A stretch of 64,000 nt of DNA from contig OU452231.1 in NCBI GenBank assembly GCA_911728455.2, positions 9,802,578 to 9,866,577 on the forward strand, read 5' to 3'. Position numbers and translations under genes: made by a program. Each line of letters starts with the position of its first letter. The first letter of the stretch is position 1. This document shows, one piece after another, positions 11,301-26,300 of the stretch. The notes below the pieces were generated by a model. That model did no database searches, was not told the DNA's origin, and saw nothing but the letters and a program-made list of their open reading frames with translations. This DNA is from Marthasterias glacialis. Its lineage: Eukaryota > Echinodermata > Asteroidea > Forcipulatida > Asteriidae.

Positions 11301-14300
11301 CTTCTACCCAGTTGGCAAACTGCGGACAATGGGCATCTTCTCAGCTGTCAAACAACTACTCAAAAAAAGGGTACCCCGCCTACCTATAAAGTTGGGAAAG
11401 GACTCAAACTTGCCTGGAGGAACATCCGAACCATGCTGGACACATCATGTAGCAAAAGAACCCATCGCCGCTCTGCACTAATTGCGCATAAACTGGCCAG
11501 GCTGGTTATTGACATTGCTGCACTCTGTGAGGTCCGCTTCCCAGACGAAGACAGCCTGAAAGAAGGCGGTGCAGGCTACACCCTATACTGGTCAGGCAAA
11601 CCAAAAGAGGACAGACGCATTTCAGACGTTGGGTTATGATAAAAAAAACTTCATAGCTGCAGAACTCTCCAACCCACCAACAGGTCACTCAGGACGGTCT
11701 GTTTCAGAAGCAGAATTTAGAGTTTAAAAAACCAAGAAGAAACAAATCTTATATTATACTGTAAAATACTCTTTTCTCACTGCATAACTCAAAAGCTACG
11801 ATGTTGCTACAGTGATCCAGTAGCTCAAGTTGGTCGATATATTATCCCTGAATGAAGGATGTGTCTTTTGTCCAAAGTAATCTCTAATAGTTAATAGCGG
11901 AGACTAAAGTCTCAAGACACTGTCATGCATTTAGTTTCCATTGGGACAAGCCAAATGTGTCACTCATCACCTTTAGTGAAGGCTCTCCAGTTAAGTACAT
12001 AAGCCATCGACAATGTGTACTTCCGGTCAAAGAATACAACATACTGAGTTTGAATTCCAACATTTTGTATTTTTATGGGCCTATTTATTTATACAATAGA
12101 ATTTCTGTGCTGTTATGATTATTATCTCAGGAGAGGAAGAGAAAAAAGAAAGAAACTTCTGATAATGTTAATAATTATGGTTACTGATAATATATAAGAT
12201 TGTCTTACCTGAACAGCAGGGGCAATACTAAATCCAGTTTAATAAACCAGACAGATTTTGCAGTGAAACTGGTAAAACAAGTAGGCAGAGATTATATGTT
12301 TTTTCATATTTTGTTGTACATTTTTATTTTATATTTTCAGACATCACCTCCTGTTGCTGTTACAGAAACTCCTGACCAGACTGCTACAGAAGATATGTAT
12401 GGGGTAGAAGGTAGTGCTAAGGTATAAACAGAATATACTGCACTCCTTTGTGTCTGTGAATGTAGGTTTTCACACATTCAGGCATGGAATTTTTCAGCTG
12501 ATAACCTATTTTTTTTTATTTATTTTTTTAAATTGAAAAACTGTAAAACACTGCAAAGTTTTGTATGCTAGGCAACTTTCTGTTTTTGTTGCAAAAACAT
12601 TTTTGCGTATGCAAAAACCAGGGTGCAAGGCGGCACATTGTAAGTGACATTACTGTTCTATTTATCTCAGATTGTTTTTCGGAGGAGGCAGTGAGGGAGT
12701 GGGAAACTGTCACTCTCAAATTCTCAAAAGCTTTAAATGTGAATGAATGGTTGTTAAGGTTGTTTTAAGTACTTGCAAATTTCACCCTACAAAAAATATT
12801 TAGGCTGTTTGCATAGTCAAGCTGGGGTGCACAATGGGAGACTTTTAGACATAAGATAGAAGCAGACATATCAGGTCCAATCTCTTTGCTGTTTTGAGCA
12901 TAGGGCCATATTCCAAGCACAGTGGGTGTAACCATAAATATGTGTGTGGTAATTGAAATTGTAATTGTAATTAAGTCGTGTGCAGTGATTTTAAGTTTTT
13001 AGTCTTTGCTCATTTCTTGTTTTACTTTTTTAATGTCCAGGTATCATGTCATGTACCAACTTGTCGTGCATCTCCTGGTCTGGGAAATCCATGTCTGACT
13101 GACTCAAGTTATCGAAGAGGAAGTGATGACATGTATGGTAAAGATGAACATCACCAGCCACAGGATCCAAGATTACTTGGCCACATCGTCTCGCCACCCT
13201 GTCATCAAGCACAAGGAAACATGTCTGATATCTGGGCACCTCAGAGAGGTACCATGGAAACCAACTTACCATTAGGTTTCCAAGGATATCAATGGCCTCT
13301 GGGAAGCATGCCAAATGAACATAACTTCCTTAACGTTTTCTACAGAGGCAATCAGGGCAACCAATTTGCAGGAAATTACCCCAGTGGTATATTCTCACCA
13401 GACCAATTTCCATTGCCTGATCGAAAACTCTCCTTAACCCAAGCAAGCAGCCCTCATGGTGAATCATTTTCACCCAATGCTGCTGACAAATCTCCAGTTG
13501 GGGAGCAGAATCAATTCATGGCCCAAACAGGAATTCCTTCTTTTGGGATGTTGGAAAGATCCACTCATCACAATGTTTCAGGTATAATTAACCAACAGGC
13601 TTGCAGAGCTGAGGCCAACATACAAGATCTGTCGGTGAGTTTTCCGAACTAATTTCTTGAAAGCCTGAGTTTTATGAGAAAGGTGCAAAGGAGCCCTTAA
13701 ATAGTGGAAAGCAGGGAGACCAATATGCACAAAATTACCCTGGTGGTAATTTTGCACCCGACCAATAGACCGATTGCGCGACCTGCATCAAGTGACCTTT
13801 TGTGGGTATTAAATTGAAACAAACACGACATCCTGCATAGGAAAGTGTGGTACGGTACATGATGATTGTTGCGTTTGTTTATTCGATCGAGGCTTTTCTT
13901 TCTCGAAATCTGTGAAAAATATTCCAGAGTTTGTACCAGAGACCTTTGAGTCGCTGAATAAAGCCAGTAAGGACAGTTCCAGCAAGTCTTGGAAATTGTA
14001 CAAGTATCGTATAAATGTGCACGATGTGTACTAGTGCACAATGAAACGTTTAGGCCAGACGACCGCATTCACACGCTTTTCAACTCAAGAATTTCAAAGT
14101 GTTAAAGCTGAATCATCCAAAAAAATTGCTGTGTGATTCTTTTGCCCATAATTTTGCAAGGCTAGGTATAAATGTTCACTTTTCCAACGTTTTTTACCCT
14201 TTATTACAGTGATTTAGGCCTACATTACAAACAAAATAACAGGCGGGTGGCTACATTGTCGTCTGACGGATGCCGGGACTGCATAACTCAAAATAAATCT

Positions 14301-17300
14301 CATTTGTAGTAGAATACTGGTAGTTTATGAAACAGTAATGTGATTAATATCAATGTCTCAACATACAACTTTAATAAAATGGCAATTAGTAACTGTGTTA
14401 TTTCTACCAAAAGCCGACAATTGGTGTGACTCTGTCGGTCAAGGCATGTATTTTTGCGTAGTTTGCCCTCAGCTCAGATGACGTAGTACCCACAATAGGT
14501 CGGTCACATGATGACATGTAAATATTGGCTGTGCAATCGGTCTTTTGTACTTCAACCAAGCACATAGCCCTCCTGGTGAAGATTTTTCACCTAATGCTAG
14601 TCACAAATTGCCAATTTTGGAGAACAAAAAAACCAAATGGGAACATCTGGTGGTATGTTGGAAATTGCCTCTGATGGCAGTGTTTCATGTGTAAATAACC
14701 AACAGAATTGCAGAGCAGCCATGAACAAACAAGATCAGCTGCTGAAAGGACCTCCAGGAGCCGCAGTACGAACAAGTCTCGGTAAAGATTCTTCTGTCAA
14801 AGCAGATAGTGGCATCAAAAAGGTAACCTTATTGTTAATAAAAAGTATCAATAAGAAAGCTCAAAAGTGATGAAATGCAAAATAACATGTTTTTTAAACA
14901 TTAGCCAAATTGGTATTGCAACAGCCAGGTTTTTTTCAATTTTAGGGAATTATTCACACAGGTCTTATTTTTTGTGTGTTTTTAGGAGTTTGATTTTACT
15001 AAGAAAATAGCAACTCCAAATTAAGACATCTTTTCCTTGTACAGATTTATTGTTATCACTCTCATGCAAAATTTTATGACAGGAAACTTTACTAGATGAC
15101 ACAGAGGAAGATGAGCAGCTGATTGAAGTGACTGGTCTCAAACAATCAACAGGTAATGAGGTCTTGAAGCTCTATTTTGAGAATCAACGCAAATCTGGAG
15201 GAGGTGAAATAGAGATGTTAGAGAGAGACTCTAAAACTGGTGCTGTCAAAATTATCTTTAAGAACCCATCAGGTTAGTATTATATTAAATTATCAAAGCT
15301 TGCAAGGTGAAGATTAATGATGAGATCTTGGAAATTGAGACAGACACAAGACACTTTAGTCAAACCGGCTAGGTCTATTATTTATAGTTCTGATATGTTC
15401 TTGAATACAGTTGCTGCTGCAGTGGAAACAAGAAAGCACAAGTTATCAGGCAACACTCTGAAGGTCAAACTCATCACTAAGAAGAAACGCCGCCCACTTC
15501 CAATCAAGGCACAATGTCTGTTTCTAAAAGGAATACCAGATGGATGCTCATCTGAACATGTGCAGCTCTTCATTGAGAATAGAGTATCCGTGGATGAGGA
15601 ACCCACAATCCAATACGGAGAGAAGCCTGGAACAGCTCTATGTACCTTCTCACGTGATATTCCAGGTATAATAGTTCTTTTCCAAGCAATTCTATTCCAA
15701 TTGCATATTGTAAATTATAAAGCATTAAAGAGCCACAATTAAATTTTTTTTCTTCAAATTTCTATCTCGCCACGTCAAGTTAATATCTGAGAATATGTTC
15801 TTGTACGCCTAATAAATACCTCTGCTGCCACTGTAAGGTATGAGAACATCATCTCTGTACCTCATAAAGAAACTATATAACCTATTTAATTTCACGCGAT
15901 CAGATAGTACTGCAATAACTCTACTCAAAATTCACTGAGGCGAGAGAGTAACTCGCCACAGCAAGATACTAACTCGCCACACTGAGATAGAAACTTGATA
16001 ACAAATTTGTTGTGGCCCCTTAGTGCTTCCGTAGTAAATAACTGTCCCATGTTCAAAATAGTTTAACTTAATAGAAAAATACCTGTTGGAGATATTTGAA
16101 CCATTGTTTATCTATCACATAAAGAGCTTTTGAATCATGTACAATGTATTTAGCATTCAGTAGGTACACTCTTGTTCTGTTTATAGGCATTGCACGAAAT
16201 ATAAAAATAATAATATGAAGTTCTTATATAGTGGGTTATCACACCTTAAGGGCATCTCCAGGTACTCATTGTTTCATGCAGAGCTAGGTTTTGTTCATTC
16301 AATAATTTCATTCAATTTTTTTTTCTTTCTAAAAAACAACCCTGAGACTGGAAGAAATTTAATGTTTGTAATTTTGCAATGTTTTGTATTATATAGACCT
16401 AGAGGCTGTTATCAGAAAAATTTCTCTAAGAAAACTCAAAGATGCTTCAGTAAAGGCAGAGAAAGTTCATCATTCTGACGCCATCTTGGTCCAAGGTTTG
16501 ATTGTTGTTTGTTTTTGCTGTTGCTTGGCACATTATTCCGTGCTCAAAACCAAATTCTCAGCTTACACCACAGGAGTGTAAATGATGATATCTGACACAA
16601 GATTTTTCATACTCCCTACCCTTACATAATACTTCAGGCCTGGAATTTCACCTTAGAACATTTTAGTTTTTCAAAGGGCACTTCCATCAGAGAATCTAAA
16701 AGTCTACGGGAAACATTTAAAGGGGGACTAAGGCCAAGACCAGGGCAACCCTGAGGGTGCTGTAATCTTATAGGCCTGTTGCTAAAGTACGCAATATCTC
16801 CTTGCACTGACGGTGAGAAGTATATGTAACACTCTCCTAATTTATAGCATAGGGCAACACAAGTTTGTGTTGGAGGAGGAAAGAGGGTGGTTGTCACTTT
16901 TTCCAAGAACTTATTTTCATTGAGGTTCACTTTTCTCATAAGATATTCATTGGTCTTATTGCCAATAGATTACACATATCCTTAAAAATGTGAGGATCGG
17001 ATGTAACTGTTTATTTCGCCCTTTGTCAATTTCTTAAAAACTTGATAAGAGTTCCTTAAAATTAGTATCCCTTTAACCTGTTTTTATCTGCACTGTTTAA
17101 GGAGTTTCACAAGACTTGGAAATGATTGAGTTGTATTTTGACAACAAAAACAAGAGTGGCGGCGGTGGAGTGACAGATGTACAACCAGGACCTATGGATG
17201 GACAGGCAATTGTTCACTTTGAAGACTGGAAGGGTAAATCACAAAAAAGTAGTCTTCATACTTGTATTAAGACTGTTACTTTTTATTACACTTGCCATTT

Positions 17301-20300
17301 TCTGTGTCTGTGTATTAGGTCACAGGATCAAGGATGCAGTCTCAAATTTTAAGGTCTTTAAGACCTTTATTGGCTCTTGGGCAAAGCTAAAAAGAATTTA
17401 ACATGTCCATTAGTATCCAAATCAGACAAAGAAACAAAGAATGTCATATCAAACTCCTCGATGAGATATCACTTTGATCCGGCTCTGTTGGTTAGTATTT
17501 CCCCTGGCTGAGGAAATGAGCTAGGGGGTAAAATTTCAAAATGATGATCAAACCAAAATTTACGCAGTCTGCAAACTGACAATACAATGCTCACACAAAT
17601 GCGCGATGATTCCATAGGCACATCCAAATTGTGAGGTCTTGATAAATAGAAGCCAAATGAAAAGCCCATAAATGACACTGAATGAAGTTTCTTGAGTAGT
17701 ATTTCCTTTATGGCAATTTTTCAAAGACAGGTGGTGATATTGGGAAAAGTATGAGCGAGTGGGTACTGGAAATAGCAAAGTGGGCCACCTCACATTTGAA
17801 TTGGCGTTGGAAACACTACTGTCAGTATGTAAAATTATAAATTTTATTATACATTAAAAATGTTGGACCATGAGGACAGTTTTGCTGTATACTTAAGCAT
17901 AAACTCAGCTTGAGCATCATGTTTCAGTGTTTTTTTTTCTCATACCTACAGTGGTTCAGGATGTTTTAGCAAAAGGTCCTCACAAGCTTGGTGGTACTAA
18001 ACTGCTGGTTGAATCGTATCATGACTTCCTGGGAAGACTGAGCCAGTTTGATGCCCCGACTCCACATATCCCTAAACCAGTGATGGTAGAAGTACAGGAA
18101 CCTATAATGGAATTCCTCCATGGGAAAGGTAAAAGCTCTAAGAAGAAGTTGCTGAAAGAATTGACAAAGGTGAAAGCCAATCTGCAGTGGCCGGATGGTT
18201 CTCAGAAGTCTCAAGCTAAACTAGAACCAGTAACAGACGACTCCCAGCACCAATCATCATGGTTGAACTGGGAAAAAGAAGTTGTTGATGGTCTGACTGA
18301 CTTCATGAAAGGATACAAAACAGCCAGAGTTCCAGTTCCGCAATCACTGTGGAAGGATGCGGCTGATAGACTTCAGAAGATTACTACAAGTTGCTCGATG
18401 GTAACAGATGCACAACTGTATGAAGTGATACTGGTTGGAGAGCGACAAGACGTTGATGTTACTGAAGCAACAATCAATGACATCATCATGAAGTTGAAGA
18501 AAGAGGCCGAGTACAATGCTGAGCAAGCAAAACAAGACATTAACTGGGATGCAGAGAAGCTACAGCTGTTTACCTTGTGTGGCATTAAACAGGAGATTGA
18601 AAAGTCCTTTCCATCACTCAAGATCACAGTTTTCAGCTCATATGGTAAAACTGGCATCACTCTAGACGGAATAAGGAAAACCATCAAAGAAGTGGAGCTA
18701 AAAATAAGGAGGATGATGGACAGTTTAGAAAAGACTGAATTTAAAGCCGTGAGTATCAAGGTACTGTTTGTTCAACATGTTCCAGACAAAATTCATGAAG
18801 TTCTAGGGTCGCAGAACATTCGTGCAGCATGCAGTGGATCTGATGATGGTAAGATCACAATATACGGCGCTACAAGCAGAGATGTCTGGGAAGCTAAAAC
18901 ATACATCGATGATGAAATAGATGAAGATGTGATTACCATCAAAGGGGAGAATGTGTTGGCTGTTATACAAGGCCATGATGGGAAGAGACTTTTGGATGGT
19001 ATAAACAATCAAAAGTTTGTCATGGTGCGCATCAGTCATGAAACAGGTATTTTATCAGTGCTTCATCAAAAAAGTTTGTAACCAACAACCATCAAACTTG
19101 CTTTTCTTACTTGATTTCATACAACCCCAGAAATAAATTATTTTACTGCCATTCTTTTAATTTTACCCATTGCAACATTAAAATGTGGAAGAACTTCATT
19201 GGAGTGAATAGGAACGTCAAGTTCCTTGGTGTTCATCAGAAGAGCGATTTAAAGAATCATTGGGTAATATGGCAAATGACTCACATGTGTTAGAAAAGCA
19301 TTTAGGGTGATAACTTGGTAAAATACATATGAAAATCTTAGCCTGACTGAAGTGTTTTAAAAATTATCCAATTGTATTTCCCCAAAACCTGTGTTCAGTC
19401 TCATAATACTCAAACCAGATTGTATCAGAGGTACCATTTAAGCAAGTCTTTAACAAATACCGTAATGGAAGGCATTTACATGGAAAATTGAAACTAAATA
19501 GGCATTGTAATGAATTAACTTGTGCTCTTGAGAGGCATGTGTTGGTTTTAATATATGACACTTACAAAAGAACAGCATCTGAAAGCAATGATATGACTTT
19601 TTAAAAGAGCATGTGCTCTATTCAAAATTTATTTCTTATTCTATATCTATTATGAGATGGTTATTTCTTGTACTTGTGTACAATATACTATTTTTAAGGG
19701 ACATTCTACAAAATATCGTATGTGTGGCTTCAAGCACTAACATGTTGTGAATTCTTTTGTTTATCTGCAGGTCCCAGATGTATTAAACTTGCAGGATTTA
19801 AGAAAAATTTGAATGAAACAAAGAAACAAATCATGGATTTTCTCAAGAAAAATGTCATCATCAAAAGCATCATTCCCTCAAACAAGAGCAAACTACGTCT
19901 CATCACCACATATCATGGTCAGGAGTTGGAAAAAGTAAGACAACAACATCAAACAAATCTTGTAGCAATCCAGCCACAGATGAGTGGAAGGAACAGAGGC
20001 TTTATCATCCAGGGAAATGAAGAGGGTTTAGAAGCAGTCCGCAAACTCGTCACATCACTAGTGGAAGCAGTCAAAGAAAAACAGTATCCTGTATCTAAGA
20101 CTGGCATGGCTAGACTGTTCCGTGAAGAGAAAGGGAAGAGATTCTTAGAGTCTGTGGAGAAAGAATTTCACTGTGTGATAAACACTGATTGGCAAGAGGA
20201 CAGTGATGATGATGAGGAGGAAGAGGGTGCTGGACTTGCATCAACAGCCACTCAGATACTTTACAGTGTCACTCTACCAGACAGCACCTGCCGGTTAAGA

Positions 20301-23300
20301 GTGTGTAAAGGAGACTTGACAAGGCAACGAGTGGACTGCATTGTGAATGCAGCAAACATAGAACTCAAACATATTGGAGGATTAGCTGCAGCTGTTCTTG
20401 AAGCAGGTTTGTAATTCAGATCAAGACAGTCACAATTGAAAAAGTTATATAAGCAAGTTATTTTAGTTTTCCTTTCTTCAATGCTTATTCCTTTATTAAT
20501 CATGTCTCCTTCCTATCAAGTTGAACTAATTATCTACCCAATTATGTATTATAGAAATTCAAGTACCTTAAATTAAATGCTGCAGTCTGGTAATTCTATG
20601 TATGACAAAGAACTAAATCACTTAACACTCATTTCTTCAGTAGACTAATTGTTAAAGAAGGAAATTGAAGCTTTGGTCAAGCTAAAGCATTTTCAAATTA
20701 TAATTTTAAGAATGTATTTAAAATTTTGTCTAAGGGGGAACTGCCATACAGAGTGAAAGCAATCAGATACTGAAACAAAAGAAACGCACGTTGCATGTAG
20801 GTGAAGCAGTTTCAACTTCCAGCGGCAACTTACCATGCAAAAAAGTCATTCATGTTGCTGGACCAAGATGGCAACCTTGGGGAAAGACAAACCGTGGTGG
20901 CATCACAACAGAAGAGCATCAACTGTTCAGTGCCATTACTAATTGCCTTCAGCTTGCATCTGAACTGAAATTTCAGTCCATTGCCATACCTGCAATCAGC
21001 ACAGGAGTGTATGGCTTTCCCGTTAAGCTTGCTGCACAGCAAATCTTGAATGCAGTGGCTCAATTCGTTTGGACAGTGCCAAACTCCAGTGTCACAGATG
21101 TAAGTCTGACCAACAATGATCAGCCAACGTGTGCTGTTTTCATGCAAGCTGTGGCGGAAAGATATGATAGCTCTCTGGATGACCAAGCTGCGGGCACTGA
21201 TGTTGACATGACCGTGGCTGTACCATGTGAGTAGCATGCAGTCAGTTAATACAATGATTTTTAACTCTCTTAGTCAAGCCTTGTTTGCTCTCTCTTTTCT
21301 TCTGGAAGATTTCAGTTGTCAAAAGTTCTACCTGAAAGATCAGAGAGGTTTATTTTGTACCACTGTATACATTGTTGTAACATAATTGAATGCAAACACC
21401 AACTTGGACACAAATAAAACCAACCAAACTACTTGTATATTTTATTTGTAAACCAGTCACCATGCAAATGATTCAGCATTTCAAAGAACTGCTTCTAATG
21501 TCTCGCTGAAGAGCAAAATCTGTTTACAAAATCATGTGTAATAATAATATTAATAAACAATACATTATTTCCTTTTTCACTCAATCAGTTGGTGGCAGAG
21601 ATCAAAACAGACCCCAAAACAGACCCAGCCCAGTTGAACTGCCAAATCCAGCAACAGAAACACCAAGATTCACTGTTTCTGGCCTGAACGTTACAACCCA
21701 GGAAGGTATGACCATCAAGATGACCAAGGGAAGCATTGCTGTGGAAGCGGTAAATCAACTTCTAAATTTGTGTCTTTCAAGAATTATATTTATAGAATTG
21801 TTAAGAAGACCAGGGTGTTTGAGGTAGTACACTGAGAAAAGGTTTTACATTTTTGTATCAAAACTTAAAGGGTCCTCCAGCTGATTTCACAAAACTTTAT
21901 GCAACTGCATAAGTCCACTTGTGCAACATTTAGTGGGTAAATTGGGTCACTTACGCAACAAAATGAGGGGCAAGCAGACTTACGCAGGTGCGTACAGTTT
22001 TGTGAAATCGGCTGCAGATATATCATTAATACGGTCTCAAAACATCTGCGAAGCAAGTTTGCAATATCCTATTCATGCATTTTAACCTCTACAATTTGTC
22101 ATCTTCTGGTTATCTGTTGTAGGTTGATGTTATCGTGAACACAGCTGGGAGTGATATGAACCTGACAAGTGGGAAAGTATCCCAAGCAATATCCCAAGCA
22201 GCGGGACCTACCCTCCAGCAAGAATGCAGTACATTGATAGCTACTCGAGGCAATGTAGCATCCTGGTTGTTTGTCGAAACAGGACCAGGTGGTCTAACCT
22301 GCAAGAAGATCTATCATTGTGTATGTGAAGGATATAAACAACTCCAGTCAGAGAAGGTGAAGTGTCAGTAAAACTAGATCAGGGCTTGATTTAGATTCTA
22401 TAGCTCGTCATACAAACACTAGTTATTTGTCAAGAGTGCTTTTTTTAGGTAGCTTGGCGGGGTAGTCCAAAAGTAGGTACTGCCTGTTTGAAACTCATGG
22501 GCGGATCCAGAATATTTTTTAGGGGGTAGTTTAGAATCAAGTATGATTTTTCAGTACTACAAATTACAATGAAATATTCAAAGGGTATGAAAAGCAACTT
22601 ACACAATCAAGCCCTCATGCATGGGGCCCGCTCAAGGGGCCCAGAAATTGTTTGATTTCAGATGCTCTTTGGTGCGATCTGAGGCGATTCCAGGCCACTT
22701 TCCCTCGCTTTTAAGTAAAATCGTTTGCATGAGTGAAACGATGATTCCAATTTGATTGGTTCACCTTTGCGATCTTATAAAGTTTCTTATGTACTCACAT
22801 TTCCATCTCACAAAATAGGGGAGCTATCTGGACATTTCCTGCACGACATGCTTAGTTGCTTGGGGCAAAAACATCTAATAAAGACCGTCTCATTCATTTT
22901 TATCTTCAGGGAATGTCTGGGCTCGAGCAAATCAATGTAGCACAATTCACTAGGGCTACTCAAAAATTACTACAGCATTTTTCATTTATGTTGTACCAAT
23001 AAGTATTTAAAATACTTTAAAAAGAATTTTAAATACTTTGAAAAGAATTTAAAATACTTTAAAAAGAATGAAATAAGAAGCTGGATACTAATATGAACTA
23101 GATATTATTGCATAATTTAATTACAGTCCTAATCATAGAAGGGTGAATTAAAAAAAAATGGATTTCGTTCTGTATATCTTCCTTAGGATGCTATTAATCA
23201 ATTCATGCTTTTATTGTTATAGTTATTGAAGAAGTTAGTGGTAGAACTGATGGCACATTCCTGTAGAAATGGCATGACCTCCATGGCAATTCCTGCACTT

Positions 23301-26300
23301 GGAACAGGAAACCTGAGTTACCCTCCAGCTGTCACAGCTCGCTGCATGTATGAGGCAGCTTTTGAATTTAGCAGCCAACAACCAAATGGATCACTGAAAG
23401 ATGTGCGCTTTGTTGTGTATGACAAAGACATGAACACTATCAAGGTAATAACATCAAACTTGTATTATCTCTTAAAAGCATCTAGAGTCCTCATACTACC
23501 AAATGCTCTATTCATGAAAGCCCATTTCACATCCACTGGACATATTTCTCAGGAAATTCACTGGAAAATTTTATTTATTTGTTCTTTCCTACACAATGTC
23601 TGACATTTTGTCAAGCTAACATGGTTGTATCAGCAGGTAGTATTTGTTGTTTTGGCAAGCTCATATGATTATTTCCATTTATGGTAAAAAATACAATTAC
23701 AACAGTCAATGAAGAAGTATGGTTATGGTGTATTAAGCCAATCTGTTGCTGTCATTTTAAGGGATTTGAGGACGAAATTCAACGTCTTGATCCTTCATCT
23801 CCTGGAGCCACTGGGGGAGCCACTGGGGGAGCCACTGGAGGAGGTACAGGAAAGAAAAGCAAGAAGACATTGCGGAAGAAAAATAAACCAGCAGGTAGGA
23901 TTACTAATTTTTCAGGGCCTTTTATTTCAGTCTCTCACTGTACAAACATTTACACAAAGGTTTGTTAAAATCCTAGTGAACTTGTTTTTCTGCCCTTTAT
24001 TTTGACCTATTGTTATGGTGACATTCTGGGCATTTTATCCGCTCTAATGACTCCATTCTGATGGCTGTTCAACTTGTGTACATTTACATTGAATTGTAGT
24101 TGTGACTGATCTGGAGTCATACTCGGACATAAAAGAAAATTCTACATCAGGGACTTTACAAACCAACATTGGCTCTGTGTGTCTTCAAGTCCAGCAGGGA
24201 GATCTTGTGAAAGAAACAACTCATGCAATTGTGAACAGTGTCGGAAAGGGCTTAGACTTGCAAGGTTAGTCAGTCTACTACAATGAAAATATATACTTGG
24301 TGCTGGTACTGTGCTCAGTGAATATACTTAGTTCAAGTAGCCATGATGCTGAAAAGGTGCCATTTATGGCTATTATGATAAATCGTACCATCTCAAACTC
24401 TGTTAGCCAGCAATATTGCCCAGAGCATAAAAATGAAAAGTGCTTTTCATGTGAATCTATGTTCTCAGGGCCTGTTTCTAAAGCTATCTTGAAGGATGGA
24501 GGAGAAAGTATAAAGACACAGTGTGAGAGCCTTGCCAAAAAAAGTAAGTGGGCTGGTCAATAAATATTTTTTTTTTCCTTCCCAAATGGACTAGACCGTG
24601 TTAAAAGCGGTCTTGGATGGTGTCAAGCTAAGAGCATGCTACACTGTTTTGCTTTATGGTTGTTCCAGACTAAAAAGTACAATGACAGAGACCTAGTCCT
24701 TAAGATCAAAGTAGAGACCTTGAGATTCTATGATGGAGATCAAGACTTAAAAGTGCAAAACAGGAACCTTGAGGATCAACCAAGCACTAAAGGTCACAGG
24801 CTTAGAACCAAGTTCTGTGTGAGATAAAGACCTAAGGTAAAAGGTGTAGTCTTGAAAGATAAACAAACCCCAATTGTCCCAGACTTACAGTGTACATTCA
24901 CAGGTCTGTGACCGAGACTAAGACCTGAAGGGTCAAAGCTAAGACCAAAATGAGGATTGGTTAACCCCAAAAAGTAACCATACATAGGCTAAAAGGTCTT
25001 TGGCTGACATCAAGAGCTTATTCAGGGTCCAATTAGAAGACCTTGAGGCCTGACCAACCCATAAAGGGTGCCTATGCAGAATCAAAAGTCTTTGAATGAT
25101 ACCAACACCCTATTCTAGGTCCATTAGAAGACCTAGATGATCCACTAGCCTATAAAGGTCCAAGATATAGACTTAAATTTCTATGACTGAGACCTAGACA
25201 TTATTCAAGGTGCATGGTAAAGACCAGAGGATCAATCAAACCCCCAAAGGTGCAAGAGAGACGTGTAGACTCATAGGTCTTTAACTGAAACCAAACCCTT
25301 ATTAAATGTAGAAGAAGACGTAGAGGAGCAATCGTCCCATAAAGGTCTTTGATTAAAACTTAGATCATTAGGTCCACGGCAAAAGATTAAATCTCCAGGG
25401 TTATACAATTGAGATTATGACTGAGACCAAGACCTTAAGGTCCAAGGCGGAGACCAAAAAGATTAACCACATCTTATTTTACTTTAAAACAATAACAGAT
25501 CCAAATGACATCATATATGCCACTGGAGCAGGTCTTCTTCAGTGCAAGTCAATTTTCCATGTTGTGACTCCAGACACATCCGAGCAGATCAAGGTTGTAG
25601 TAGCTAAGGCTTTACAACTAGCCGAGAAGAAGGGCATCCCATCTCTTTCTTTCCCAGCTCTAGGGACAGGTATTTACTAATTTTCAACTGATGTGTTAAT
25701 TCTTTGATCCCATCCCTGAAGCCCATGTAATCTGTATGTGTTATATGTCAATCCCCAAGTATTTTTGATTCGTATACTTTAAGCAAAATCTTTTAATTTC
25801 AAGAAATCATTGATGTGCCTGAACAATCAAGTCATTGTTGTTGGTGGTTATCAAGGTACAAGTAAATCAAGTTTACACTCATGTAGCACATAACCCAAGT
25901 TAAGTAATGCTACACTGTATCCAAATACAGACTCAAAGGGATACATTGAAGGGCTAAATTTGTTTGTTTCACTTTAATTTGAAACCTAAATCAACCGTGT
26001 CAGGAAATGCCCTTTTTCATAACAAATGTCACATTTTCACATGAAGATGAATAGGAAACAGCTTCTGACATGTAAGGACACTGCACAACATGTATAACAT
26101 ACAAATTTGAAACAAAAGTAACAAAAACTACAAGGGTTTTCATCTAAGTGCTAAATATGCAACCAAAGGAATGCTGGTGCCAAAGGATGTAGCATTAAAT
26201 CTTTCTTTACCTCACAAAAAAACAACAGTAAACAATTCCTTTGAACAGTTAAAAACCTCCATTCAAAAATTGTACATGTAGGATGCACTGTACATTGATA

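Noticed and set aside
17319..17353. Possible extra exon (HRIKDAVSNFK) with acceptor TATTAG
   Set aside because: No donor gives phase 1, and direct splicing of exon 10 to exon 11 restores a continuous RRM. Treated as intronic remnant.
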